NCBI GenBank assembly: GCA_019414665.1
Contig: DXLO01000011.1
Coordinates: 10,300 to 74,299, forward strand
Source: Bacteroides sp.
GTDB taxonomy: Bacteria; Bacteroidota; Bacteroidia; Bacteroidales; Bacteroidaceae
DNA length: 64,000 bases
Direction: 5' to 3'
Shown here: in pieces, positions 18,284 through 26,065 of the stretch
Layout: every line of letters starts with the position of its first letter
How positions within the stretch are numbered: position 1 is the first letter of the stretch
Position numbers and translations under genes: made by a program
Notes under the pieces: model-generated
The model's database searches: none
The model's input: the letters and a program-made list of their open reading frames with translations, nothing else
What the model was told of the DNA's origin: nothing

Positions 18284-18349
18284 TCTTAAAAATCTTTAGT
18301 TTTTTCATTGTAAAAGTACAAAAAAATACCGTATTCCGTCTTTTATTAC

Positions 18350-18357
18350 TACTTTTG
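18350..18357 (+). promoter_or_regulatory. -7 box of the polyprenyl synthetase gene
   Basis: TACTTTTG, perfect TAnnTTTG. The GTG at 18357 overlaps its last base, so ATG 18375 must be used, leaving a leader of only about 10 nt. Confidence 0.55.
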
Positions 18358-18374
18358 TGCACAAATTAACCTGC

Positions 18375-19349
18375 ATGGACAAATTACAGCAAATCAAATT
18401 GCCTATTGACAAGGAGTTTGAGGAATTTAGAAGGTTGTTTGACTCTTCGCTCCAAAGTTCCAATTCTTTACTTAGTGAGGTGTTATCCTATATTAAGCAG
18501 AGAAATGGCAAGATGATGCGTCCCATATTGGCGTTGTTGATTGCTAAATTATTCGGTGAAATCAATGATTCTACGCTTCATGCGGCTCTTTCATTGGAGT
18601 TGCTCCATACGGCCAGCCTGGTGCACGATGATGTGGTGGATGAGAGTGACAAGCGCCGTGGGCAGTCTTCGGTAAATGCTATCTATAATAATAAGGTGTC
18701 GGTTCTGGTAGGCGACTATATGCTGGCAACCAGCCTGAAGCATTCTGCCATGACCCGCGAGATTACAATTGTAGATTTGGTGGCTTGTTTGGGACAGAAC
18801 TTATCTGAAGGCGAGATTATTCAATTGGCGAATATTAATGCTTCTGAGTTCTCGGAAGAAGTGTATTATGATGTCATTCGTAAAAAGACGGCTGCATTGT
18901 TTACTGCCAGTGCGGAAGCGGGGGCTATTTCGGTGCATGCATCCGATGAAATGGTGAAAAATGCTCGTCTGTTTGGCGAAATGATTGGTATTGCTTTCCA
19001 GATAAAGGATGATATTTTCGACTATTATTCTTCTGATGAGATAGGTAAACCTACCGGGAACGATATGCGTGAAGGGAAGCTGACATTGCCGGCTTTGTAT
19101 GTGTTGAATATGTTTGATGATGAGGAGATGCGGAAACTGGCGCTACGCATCCGGGCATTAGACGCTTCGGATGAAGATATTGCCCGTTTCATCGAATATA
19201 CTAAGGTGAAGGGAGGGATAGAGTATGCCAGGCAGGCAATGGTGGATTATCGTAATAAAGCGTTGGCTTTACTTCCACAATCAGCCGGTCAAGCTGTAAA
19301 AGATGCTTTGACTGCTTATATTGATTATGTGATTGAAAGAGATAAATAG
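18375..19349 (+). CDS. Polyprenyl (trans-isoprenyl) diphosphate synthase
   Basis: Condenses isopentenyl diphosphate onto an allylic primer to make a long trans-prenyl chain, in Bacteroides most likely the menaquinone side chain. The 324-residue protein has the first Asp-rich motif in LVHDDVVDESDKRRG and the second in QIKDDIFDYY, both with the metal-binding aspartates intact. Small residues near the first motif fit a long-chain product, but chain length is inferred. Menaquinone would serve the fumarate reductase encoded at 50-54 kb. A very strong convergent terminator follows. Confidence 0.93.
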   Translation: MDKLQQIKLPIDKEFEEFRRLFDSSLQSSNSLLSEVLSYIKQRNGKMMRPILALLIAKLFGEINDSTLHAALSLELLHTASLVHDDVVDESDKRRGQSSVNAIYNNKVSVLVGDYMLATSLKHSAMTREITIVDLVACLGQNLSEGEIIQLANINASEFSEEVYYDVIRKKTAALFTASAEAGAISVHASDEMVKNARLFGEMIGIAFQIKDDIFDYYSSDEIGKPTGNDMREGKLTLPALYVLNMFDDEEMRKLALRIRALDASDEDIARFIEYTKVKGGIEYARQAMVDYRNKALALLPQSAGQAVKDALTAYIDYVIERDK

Positions 19350-19367
19350 TACGATTGTTGAAGATAT

Positions 19368-19433
19368 GTACCTCAAAAAGTTCGGGCGTGGTCCTTTATA
19401 CAATAAGGACCACGCCCGAACTTTTTGAGGTAC
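19368..19433. terminator. Perfect 29-bp inverted repeat, bidirectional terminator
   Basis: Arms 19368-19396 and 19405-19433 are perfect reverse complements (29 bp) around an 8-nt loop. The arm runs GTACCTCAAAAAGTTCGGGC then GTGGTCCTT. A5 on one side and T5 on the other flank the GC-rich core, so termination should work in both directions between the converging prenyl synthase and deoC genes. Confidence 0.85.
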
Positions 19434-19529
19434 GCCTTTCTTTGGTAGTTTAAAATAACCGGAATAGATAAGGCTCATTCCGGTCACTTTAAATGTGGTT
19501 GTTATTTAAATAGTGAAACAGTTCTTTGT

Positions 19530-20477
19530 TTAGAAGAACTTGGTTTCTTGGCCTACAATTTCTGAGAGAAGCAGATTGGCCAGGCGGCTTGTTCCTAAGC
19601 GGAATAACTCGTTTGTCAGCCATTCTTCACCTAACACTTCTTTTACAATGGTATAGTAAACCAAAGCATCGTGTACGGTATTAATTCCTCCGGCGGGTTT
19701 GAATCCTACTTTGCGGCCTGTTGTCATATAGTATTCTTTGATAGCCTCGCACATCACCAAGGCAGCTTCAGGAGTAGCGGCGGGGTTTTCCTTTCCGGTA
19801 GAGGTTTTGATGAAATCGGCTCCGGAATACATCGATAGAATGGACGCTTTTTTGATGTTGGATGCGCTTCCCAGTGCTCCGGTTTCCAAGATCACTTTCA
19901 GGTGATGCTCACCACATACAGCTTTTAATTCTTCTATTTCATCACACATTCCTTCGTAATCCCCACTCAGGAACTTGCCTACCGGGATAACGATATCTAT
20001 CTCATCGGCTCCGGTATGGAGAGCCATGGCTGTTTCGGCTACCTTTACTTCGGTAAAGGTTTGCGAGGAGGGAAAACCGCCCGATACACAGGCTATGTTT
20101 ACATGATCTGCTTCCAAGGTGTCGTTGACTACTTCTGCCATATTAGGATATACACAGATTGCGGCTACATTGTCCAGATCGGGGTACTTGTCAACAAATT
20201 CATTTACTTTTCCGGTGAATTTCATTACACTTTCATCTGAATCAGTACACTTTAAAGTGGTTAGGTCAATGCAATGGAACAGGAATTTCTTTACATCCGG
20301 TGTATTGTTTTCTGCTACATGTTTTTCGATGAGTAGGGCAGTTTTCGCTTTTACATCCTCATCGTGCAAACGGATGTTATACTTGGCAAGTGCTTCTTCG
20401 TACTTGCTGTGCTCAGGTCCATGATCGTGGTCATGACGATGTTCATGTCCACCTTCGAATTCGTGATTATGTTCCAT
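19530..20477 (-). CDS. deoC: Deoxyribose-phosphate aldolase with His-rich N-terminus
   Basis: Cleaves 2-deoxyribose-5-phosphate to glyceraldehyde-3-phosphate and acetaldehyde in deoxynucleoside catabolism. The 315-residue protein has the class I aldolase barrel with the Schiff-base lysine in DFIKTSTGK and a conserved C-terminal GGI. The first 23 residues carry eight histidines (MEHNHEFEGGHEHRHDHDHG), unusual for the enzyme and suggestive of metal binding. Last gene of a minus-strand series uvrC-dtd-MazG-like-deoC, 6 nt after the MazG-like stop codon, which suggests co-transcription. Confidence 0.95.
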   Translation of the reverse strand: MEHNHEFEGGHEHRHDHDHGPEHSKYEEALAKYNIRLHDEDVKAKTALLIEKHVAENNTPDVKKFLFHCIDLTTLKCTDSDESVMKFTGKVNEFVDKYPDLDNVAAICVYPNMAEVVNDTLEADHVNIACVSGGFPSSQTFTEVKVAETAMALHTGADEIDIVIPVGKFLSGDYEGMCDEIEELKAVCGEHHLKVILETGALGSASNIKKASILSMYSGADFIKTSTGKENPAATPEAALVMCEAIKEYYMTTGRKVGFKPAGGINTVHDALVYYTIVKEVLGEEWLTNELFRLGTSRLANLLLSEIVGQETKFF

Positions 20478-20483
20478 AATTCT

Positions 20484-20804
20484 TTATAATTTGGGATTGT
20501 TTTTATGTCTGTCTTTATCTCTATTTGTTTTCTTCTCCAAGTTTTGACGGAAGGCTTCGGTCAGGTTTACTCCGGTCTGGTTGGCCAGACAGATAAGGAC
20601 CCACAGTACATCTGCCATTTCATCGGCAAGGTTGTCTTTCTCTCCTTGCTTGAAAGACTGATCTCCGTATTTGCGTGCCATCACACGTGCCAGTTCGCCT
20701 ACTTCCTCGGTCAGAACAACCATATTGGTCAGTTCGCTGAAGTAACGTACACCATACGTTTTAATCCAGCGGTCCACTTCTTTTTGTGCTTCTTCCAGTG
20801 TCAT
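20484..20804 (-). CDS. MazG-like nucleotide pyrophosphohydrolase
   Basis: Small all-alpha NTP pyrophosphohydrolase of 106 residues, expected to hydrolyse (d)NTPs to monophosphates, possibly clearing damaged or excess nucleotides. The Mg-binding helices show EEVGEL and DEMADVLW (E-E-x-x-E and D-E-x-x-D type). ATG 20804 is chosen because it overlaps the dtd stop (TAATG); the longer frame would start inside dtd. It lies between dtd and deoC, consistent with a nucleotide-housekeeping operon. Confidence 0.85.
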   Translation of the reverse strand: MTLEEAQKEVDRWIKTYGVRYFSELTNMVVLTEEVGELARVMARKYGDQSFKQGEKDNLADEMADVLWVLICLANQTGVNLTEAFRQNLEKKTNRDKDRHKNNPKL

Positions 20805-21256
20805 TATTCCTTGTTTTTGGTGTCCATACATATAGTAACAGGACCGTTGTTCAGAAGTTCAACTTTCATGTCTGCTCCGAATTCTCCGGTTCCTACTTCT
20901 TTGCCCAGACCGATGCTCAGTTCTTGGCAGAAATAATTGTAGAGGGGGATGGCTACATCGTGCTTTGCAGCACGGATATAGGAGGGACGGTTGCCTTTTT
21001 TTGTAGATGCGTGTAGTGTGAATTGGCTGATCACCAATATGTTGCCTCCTACCTCTAGGATAGATTTATTCATGACTCCATTTTCATCGTCAAAGACTCT
21101 CAGTCCTATTATTTTTTTGCATAACCAGTCGGCATCTTCTTGTGTATCAGCTTCTTCAATGCCAACCAATATCATGAATCCTTCTTTTATCGCCGATTTG
21201 CATACGCCTTCTATGGTAACAGAGGCGTGGCTTACTCGTTGAATAACTACTCTCAT
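20804..21256 (-). CDS. dtd: D-aminoacyl-tRNA deacylase
   Basis: Hydrolyses D-aminoacyl-tRNA, preventing D-amino acids from entering protein. The 150-residue protein has the family start MRVVIQRVSHASVTI, the active-site SQFTL motif and the C-terminal NNGPVTICMDT with the Gly-cisPro pair that rejects L-residues. The length matches the family. It overlaps the MazG-like gene by one base and follows uvrC after 157 nt. Confidence 0.96.
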   Translation of the reverse strand: MRVVIQRVSHASVTIEGVCKSAIKEGFMILVGIEEADTQEDADWLCKKIIGLRVFDDENGVMNKSILEVGGNILVISQFTLHASTKKGNRPSYIRAAKHDVAIPLYNYFCQELSIGLGKEVGTGEFGADMKVELLNNGPVTICMDTKNKE

Positions 21257-21413
21257 ATTTATATTCTTTAATTTCTTGTTAGAAAAATTCTAGTTGTTTA
21301 TCGGTAATGTCTCCGCTTCTACAATGGACAATATGTTGCCGGCTTCTTGCCTGGACTGATACGAGGCAGAGCATGTCCCTGTAGTAGATGTATGCAAAGG
21401 TAGGAAATCCCTT

Positions 21414-23234
21414 TTATTCTGTGAGATTTTCTTTGATATTTTTAGCGGCTGCTTCACCTACCACGGCTGCAATCTCTTCCAGTGAGGCTTGCTTGATGCG
21501 GCTGACGCTTTTGAATGTTTTCAGCAGGGCGGTCTTTCTTTTTTCGCCTATTCCCTTGATATTGTCCAAAGCGGACGCCACCTGACTCTTGCTTCGTTTG
21601 TCCCGGTGAAAGGTGATGGCGAAGCGGTGTACCTCGTTCTGTATGTTTTCCAACAGATGGAACAAGGGAGTGCTTTGCTTCACACCGATGGTCAGCGGAG
21701 GGAATCCGTATAACAATTCCGAGGTACGGTGCTTGCGGTCTTTGGCCAGTCCGGCTATGGGGATATCCAGATGAAGTTCGTCCTCTATCACTTCTCTCAC
21801 CACTTCCATTTGCCCCTTTCCACCGTCGGTAATGATGAGGTCGGGCAGGGGGGAACCTTCCTCTATGGCACGGCTATACCGGCGGCGTACCACCTCTTTC
21901 ATCGAGGCGTAATCGTCGGGTCCGGTCACAGTCTTGATGATGTATTTCCGGTACTCCTTCTTGCTTGGTTTCGCCTTTTTGAAAACGACGCAGGCGGCCA
22001 CCGCGTCCGAGCCTTGAATATTGGAATTATCGAAACATTCGATGTGGTTCGGTAGTTTTTTCATGTGCAGCTGCTCCTGGATTTCTTTCATCAGACGGAC
22101 GCTTCTTTGTTCAGGATTCAACTTTTCCGCCTGTTTCAAGCGGTCCACTTTATACTGTTTCACGTTCATTACGGAAAGATCCAGCAAATGCTTCTTTTCT
22201 CCTCGTTGGGGAACGGTAAAGGATACATTGTTCATCTCCATATCCAGTTCAAAAGGTACGATGATTTCGCGGGAAGTGCTCTTATATCGTTCACGCATCT
22301 CAATAATGCCCAATTGTAGAAGTTCTTCTTTCGTTTCGTTCAGACGTTTCTTGTATTCGAAGGTGAAGGCTTGGTTGATGCATCCGTTTGTGATATGCAG
22401 ATAGTTGATATAGGCTGAATTTTCTTCCATTTCAATGGAGAACACATCCACATTATGAATGATGGAATTAACGACTTCGCTCTTGGAACGATAGTTTTCT
22501 ATCAAGTCATATTTCTCTTTTATTTTCTGTGCTTCCTCAAATTTCATTTCGGCAGCAAGCGCTTGCATCTCTTCCATCAGCAGGTCACTTACAATCTGGG
22601 TATCTCCTTTCAGAATATTTTTGATTTCACCGATATTCTTCATGTATTCCTCGTGTGACTGCTGCCCGATGCAGGGCCCTTTGCAGTTCTTTATGTGATA
22701 TTCCAGACATACGTTGAACTTGCCGGCGCGAATGTTTTCGGGACTTAGATTGAGTTTGCAGGTACGGATGGGGTAGAGCTTTTTGATCAAGTCCATCACG
22801 GCAAGCATGGAGGGCATGTGACTGTACGGACCATAATAAGAGGACCCGTTGCGGATGACTTGCCGGGTTTTGAAGATACGTGGGAAATATTCGTTGCTTA
22901 CACAAATAGAGGGGTAAGTCTTGTCATCTTTCAGCAATACATTGTAACGTGGCTTGTATTTCTTTATCAGGTTGTTTTCGAGTAAAAGAGCGTCTTCTTC
23001 TGTTTTTACCACGATATAACGGATATCTGCAATTTTGCTGACCAGTAATCGTGTCTTGCCGTTGGGGTGTTCTCTATTAAAATAAGAAGAGACTCTGCGC
23101 TTCAGGTTTTTTGCCTTTCCAACGTAGATAATGGTTCCTTCGGAGTTCAAGTATTGGTAAATGCCGGGGCTGTCGGGCAGGTTTAGTACAATTCCTTTCA
23201 GATAATCATTGGTTGTAATCTCTTCTTTTTCCAT
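21414..23234 (-). CDS. uvrC: Excinuclease ABC subunit C
   Basis: Makes the two incisions in nucleotide excision repair after UvrA/UvrB damage recognition. The 606-residue protein has the N-terminal GIY-YIG nuclease (GIYQYLNSEGTIIYVGKAKN, first incision), a UVR motif that binds UvrB (about 205-240), the RNase H-like second nuclease (FDNSNIQGS, DGGKGQ), and a C-terminal double HhH (IKGIGEKRKTALL). The upstream intergenic region contains an unusual AT-rich repeat/hairpin on the transcript side. Confidence 0.97.
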   Translation of the reverse strand: MEKEEITTNDYLKGIVLNLPDSPGIYQYLNSEGTIIYVGKAKNLKRRVSSYFNREHPNGKTRLLVSKIADIRYIVVKTEEDALLLENNLIKKYKPRYNVLLKDDKTYPSICVSNEYFPRIFKTRQVIRNGSSYYGPYSHMPSMLAVMDLIKKLYPIRTCKLNLSPENIRAGKFNVCLEYHIKNCKGPCIGQQSHEEYMKNIGEIKNILKGDTQIVSDLLMEEMQALAAEMKFEEAQKIKEKYDLIENYRSKSEVVNSIIHNVDVFSIEMEENSAYINYLHITNGCINQAFTFEYKKRLNETKEELLQLGIIEMRERYKSTSREIIVPFELDMEMNNVSFTVPQRGEKKHLLDLSVMNVKQYKVDRLKQAEKLNPEQRSVRLMKEIQEQLHMKKLPNHIECFDNSNIQGSDAVAACVVFKKAKPSKKEYRKYIIKTVTGPDDYASMKEVVRRRYSRAIEEGSPLPDLIITDGGKGQMEVVREVIEDELHLDIPIAGLAKDRKHRTSELLYGFPPLTIGVKQSTPLFHLLENIQNEVHRFAITFHRDKRSKSQVASALDNIKGIGEKRKTALLKTFKSVSRIKQASLEEIAAVVGEAAAKNIKENLTE

Positions 23235-23314
23235 ACATGCTTATTGAATATTGCCGGTTGGCAGAACTGTTTCTTGAGTTGATGTTGCAGCCGCAACATC
23301 CTATATCTTTCGGT

Positions 23315-23381
23315 TGTAACATTATATATCTTCAAGCTGTAACATTATATATCTTACAGCCTGAAGATATATATCTTTCGG
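23315..23381. repeat. AT-rich repeat cluster and hairpin between apt and uvrC
   Basis: TGTAACATTATATATCTT occurs twice (23315-23332, 23338-23355), and TATATCTTTCGG twice (about 23302-23313 and 23370-23381). Arms 23323-23342 and 23354-23373 form a 19-pair stem with one mismatch around an 11-nt loop. Just upstream GTTGC-AGCC-GCAAC (23284-23297) is another small palindrome. It lies in the presumed uvrC leader; function unknown. Confidence 0.75.
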
Positions 23382-23463
23382 TTTCATCGTCCATCTCATT
23401 CCATAGATCTCTTTTTATTGTGAACGATGATGGGGCCCGTTTTGATGGACATGTTGTGTGACA

Positions 23464-23988
23464 CTATAAAGTAAGCAGTGTATCCACCGTGATATCTTCG
23501 GGGAATGCCTTTCTGCCGTTCAGACCTCCCAGTTCGATAATGAAATTGATGAAAATCTTTTTGGCGCCACATCTTTGTACCAAGCGATGAGTGGCCGCCA
23601 TGGTTCCGCCGGTAGCCAATAAATCATCGTGCAGCAGAACCACGTCGTTCTCATCGATGGCGTCTTTATGTATCTGAATGGTGTCGGTTCCATACTCTTT
23701 TGCGTATGTTTCCTCTACTACTTCTGCGGGAAGTTTGCCCGGCTTGCGTGCCATCACGAATCCGGCACCTAACCGTGCCGCCAGCGCACCACCCATAATG
23801 AAGCCACGCGATTCAATTCCTACTACTTTGGTGATGCCTTTGTCCTTGTACATCTCGTATAGAGTATCTAGTATTTCCTGCAAGCATTCGGGGTTTTTGA
23901 ACAGGGTTGTCACATCGTAAAACAGAATTCCCGGAATGGGGAAATCTGGAATTTCTCTTAAGTTTGCTTTAAGCGTTTCTTTGCTCAT
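23464..23988 (-). CDS. apt: Adenine phosphoribosyltransferase
   Basis: Salvages adenine to AMP using PRPP. The 174-residue protein has the type I PRTase loop VVLLHDDLLATGGTM, which binds PRPP, plus the family N-terminus LREIPDFPIPGILFYDVTTL. The size is normal. It lies between mnmG (upstream on the same strand, separated by a parS-like palindrome) and uvrC (downstream, separated by the repeat cluster). Confidence 0.96.
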   Translation of the reverse strand: MSKETLKANLREIPDFPIPGILFYDVTTLFKNPECLQEILDTLYEMYKDKGITKVVGIESRGFIMGGALAARLGAGFVMARKPGKLPAEVVEETYAKEYGTDTIQIHKDAIDENDVVLLHDDLLATGGTMAATHRLVQRCGAKKIFINFIIELGGLNGRKAFPEDITVDTLLTL

Positions 23989-24022
23989 AACCAGTATTTT
24001 ATTGTTAGTCTATTAAATTACT

Positions 24023-24038
24023 TGTTTCACGTGAAACA
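24023..24038. other. parS-like centromere palindrome
   Basis: TGTTTCACGTGAAACA is a perfect 16-bp palindrome identical to the broadly conserved bacterial parS consensus bound by ParB. It lies in the 59-nt gap between mnmG and apt. A half-site TGTTTCAC recurs at 24044-24051, overlapping the mnmG stop codon. parA/parB are not in this window. Confidence 0.85.
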
Positions 24039-24047
24039 TACCTTGTT

Positions 24048-25919
24048 TCACCGTCCCAGCAGGACTAGTAAGACATTGATGTCGCTAGGAGAGATGCCCG
24101 GTATGCGGCTGGCTTGCGCCAAAGTCTCGGGATCTATCTTCATCAGTTTCTGCCGGGCTTCGGTAGAGAGCGAGTTCAATGAGTTGTAGTCGAACTTGCC
24201 TTTGATGCGGATGGCTTCCAGGCGATGTATCTTGTCGGCGATCATTCGTTCGCGGTCAATGTATCCTTGGTATTTGATCAGCACTTCGGCGGCTTCAATC
24301 ACTTCTTCTTTACGGTCGGTGATTTGGTCCAGCAGGGCTTTGAAAGCCGGAATGTGCCCGGCTATATTTTCGATAGTAATCTGCGGACGGTTCAGCAGGT
24401 CGATTAGTTTGCAGCCGTGTGTCAGACGGGCAGTACCTAAACTTTCCAAAGCATCATTGATTAATGCGGCTTTGATGGAGAAGGTTTTGGCAAAGTCGAT
24501 GATTCGGCTCACGGCTTCCCGTTTGCTGCAAAGATGTTCGTAACGGTCTTGTTTTACCAGTCCCAGCTTGTAGGCGCGTTCGGTAAGGCGCATATCTGCA
24601 TCGTCTTGTCGGAGCAGGATGCGGTATTCGGCACGGGAGGTGAACATACGATAAGGTTCGTCCACACCTTTTGTAACCAGATCGTCAATCAAGACACCGA
24701 TGTAGGCCTCGTCCCGTCCCAGTGTGAACGGTTCGCCACCGTGGCAATTGATGTGTGCGTTGATGCCGGCAATGATTCCCTGTCCGCCTGCTTCTTCGTA
24801 ACCGGTAGTTCCGTTTACTTGTCCGGCAAGGAACAGGTTCTTGATTATTTTCGATTCCAACGTATGTTTCAGTTGGGTGGGGTCGAAGTAATCATATTCG
24901 ATGGCGTATCCCGGACGATAGACTACCAAGTCCTTAAATGCGGGTACTTTCTTCAATGCCGCCAACTGTATGTCCATGGGCAGTGAAGAAGAGAACCCGT
25001 TCAGGTAAAGTTCCTGTGTGGTTTCTCCTTCGGGTTCCAGGAAAAGCTGATGTTGCGGCTTGTCGGGGAAGGTTACGATTTTGGTTTCTATACTGGGACA
25101 ATAACGCGGTCCGATGCTTTGGATTTGTCCGTTGAAAAGGGGAGAGTCGGGCAGACCTTTCCGTAGTATCTCGTGTACCTCTTCGTTGGTAAAGCAGGTC
25201 CAGCATTGCAGTTGTTTCAGTTTGCGCGGTTCGCTCATGAACGAAAAGCGATGGAAGTCGTTTTCTCCGTCCTGTGTTTCCATCAGGTCGTAGTGTACGC
25301 TGCGCCCGTCTATGCGGACAGGCGTACCGGTCTTCATGCGTCCGGCGGTGATTCCCTGGCGGGTGATTGATTCGGTCAGATGGTAGGAGGCAGGTTCGGC
25401 CATGCGTCCTCCTGCCAGTTGTTTATGCCCGATGTGCATCAGTCCGTTCAGGAAGGTTCCTGCGGTGAGCACGATACATTTAGCATGGAAAGTCACTCCC
25501 CAGCAAGTCATGACTCCGGTCGCTTCGCCGTTTTCCACGATTAGTTCTTCTACGGTATCTTGCCAAATGTGCAGATTGGGAGTATTCTCCAGAATCTCGC
25601 GCCATGCCCAGATAAACTTGCCGCGGTCACATTGGGCGCGGGGGCTCCACATAGCGGGACCTTTGGAGCGGTTGAGCATACGGAACTGTATGGCTGTACG
25701 GTCTGTAACCAGTCCCATGTAGCCACCTAATGCGTCTATCTCTCTTACGATTTGTCCCTTGGCGATGCCACCTACGGCAGGGTTACAACTCATTTGCCCG
25801 ATTTTGTTCATATCCATGGTAATCAGGCAGGTCTTCGAACCCATATTGGCTGCGGCCGCGGCTGCTTCACAGCCTGCGTGTCCGGCGCCTATTACAATAA
25901 CGTCGTACTTAAAATCCAT
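24048..25919 (-). CDS. mnmG: tRNA uridine-5-carboxymethylaminomethyl modification enzyme MnmG (GidA)
   Basis: FAD-dependent partner of MnmE that forms cmnm5U at the wobble position of certain tRNAs. The 623-residue protein begins MDFKYDVIVIGAGHAGCEAA (dinucleotide-binding motif) and carries the signature GPRYCPSIETKI and GYEEAGGQGIIAG. ATG 25919 places the Rossmann motif at the N-terminus; the longer frame adds 39 residues upstream of the -7 box. mnmG near parS is a common arrangement in bacteria. Confidence 0.97.
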   Translation of the reverse strand: MDFKYDVIVIGAGHAGCEAAAAAANMGSKTCLITMDMNKIGQMSCNPAVGGIAKGQIVREIDALGGYMGLVTDRTAIQFRMLNRSKGPAMWSPRAQCDRGKFIWAWREILENTPNLHIWQDTVEELIVENGEATGVMTCWGVTFHAKCIVLTAGTFLNGLMHIGHKQLAGGRMAEPASYHLTESITRQGITAGRMKTGTPVRIDGRSVHYDLMETQDGENDFHRFSFMSEPRKLKQLQCWTCFTNEEVHEILRKGLPDSPLFNGQIQSIGPRYCPSIETKIVTFPDKPQHQLFLEPEGETTQELYLNGFSSSLPMDIQLAALKKVPAFKDLVVYRPGYAIEYDYFDPTQLKHTLESKIIKNLFLAGQVNGTTGYEEAGGQGIIAGINAHINCHGGEPFTLGRDEAYIGVLIDDLVTKGVDEPYRMFTSRAEYRILLRQDDADMRLTERAYKLGLVKQDRYEHLCSKREAVSRIIDFAKTFSIKAALINDALESLGTARLTHGCKLIDLLNRPQITIENIAGHIPAFKALLDQITDRKEEVIEAAEVLIKYQGYIDRERMIADKIHRLEAIRIKGKFDYNSLNSLSTEARQKLMKIDPETLAQASRIPGISPSDINVLLVLLGR

Positions 25920-25943
25920 TGATTTATTTCTTTTTACCGATTG

Positions 25944-25951
25944 CAAAATTA
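25944..25951 (-). promoter_or_regulatory. -7 box of mnmG
   Basis: TAATTTTG on the minus strand, perfect TAnnTTTG, 24 nt upstream of ATG 25919. Confidence 0.5.
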
Positions 25952-25997
25952 CGAATTTTACTCTGTAAAGCGGTGATAATACGGTTAAAAAGAATGT

Positions 25998-26027
25998 GTG
26001 GCGGCAGAAATCTGTTTCTGCCGCCAC
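25998..26027. terminator. Intrinsic terminator of the flotillin operon
   Basis: GTGGCGGCAGAAA (13 nt) pairs perfectly with TTTCTGCCGCCAC around a TCTG tetraloop, 38 nt past the flotillin stop on the minus strand. Confidence 0.75.
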
Positions 26028-26065
26028 ATCATACAAACGCTATTCTTAAAGTAAACTATTTCCTG

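Noticed and set aside
23315..23381. CRISPR array or mobile-element terminal repeats
   Set aside because: Repeats are few, degenerate and without unique spacers; no cas genes or transposase nearby.
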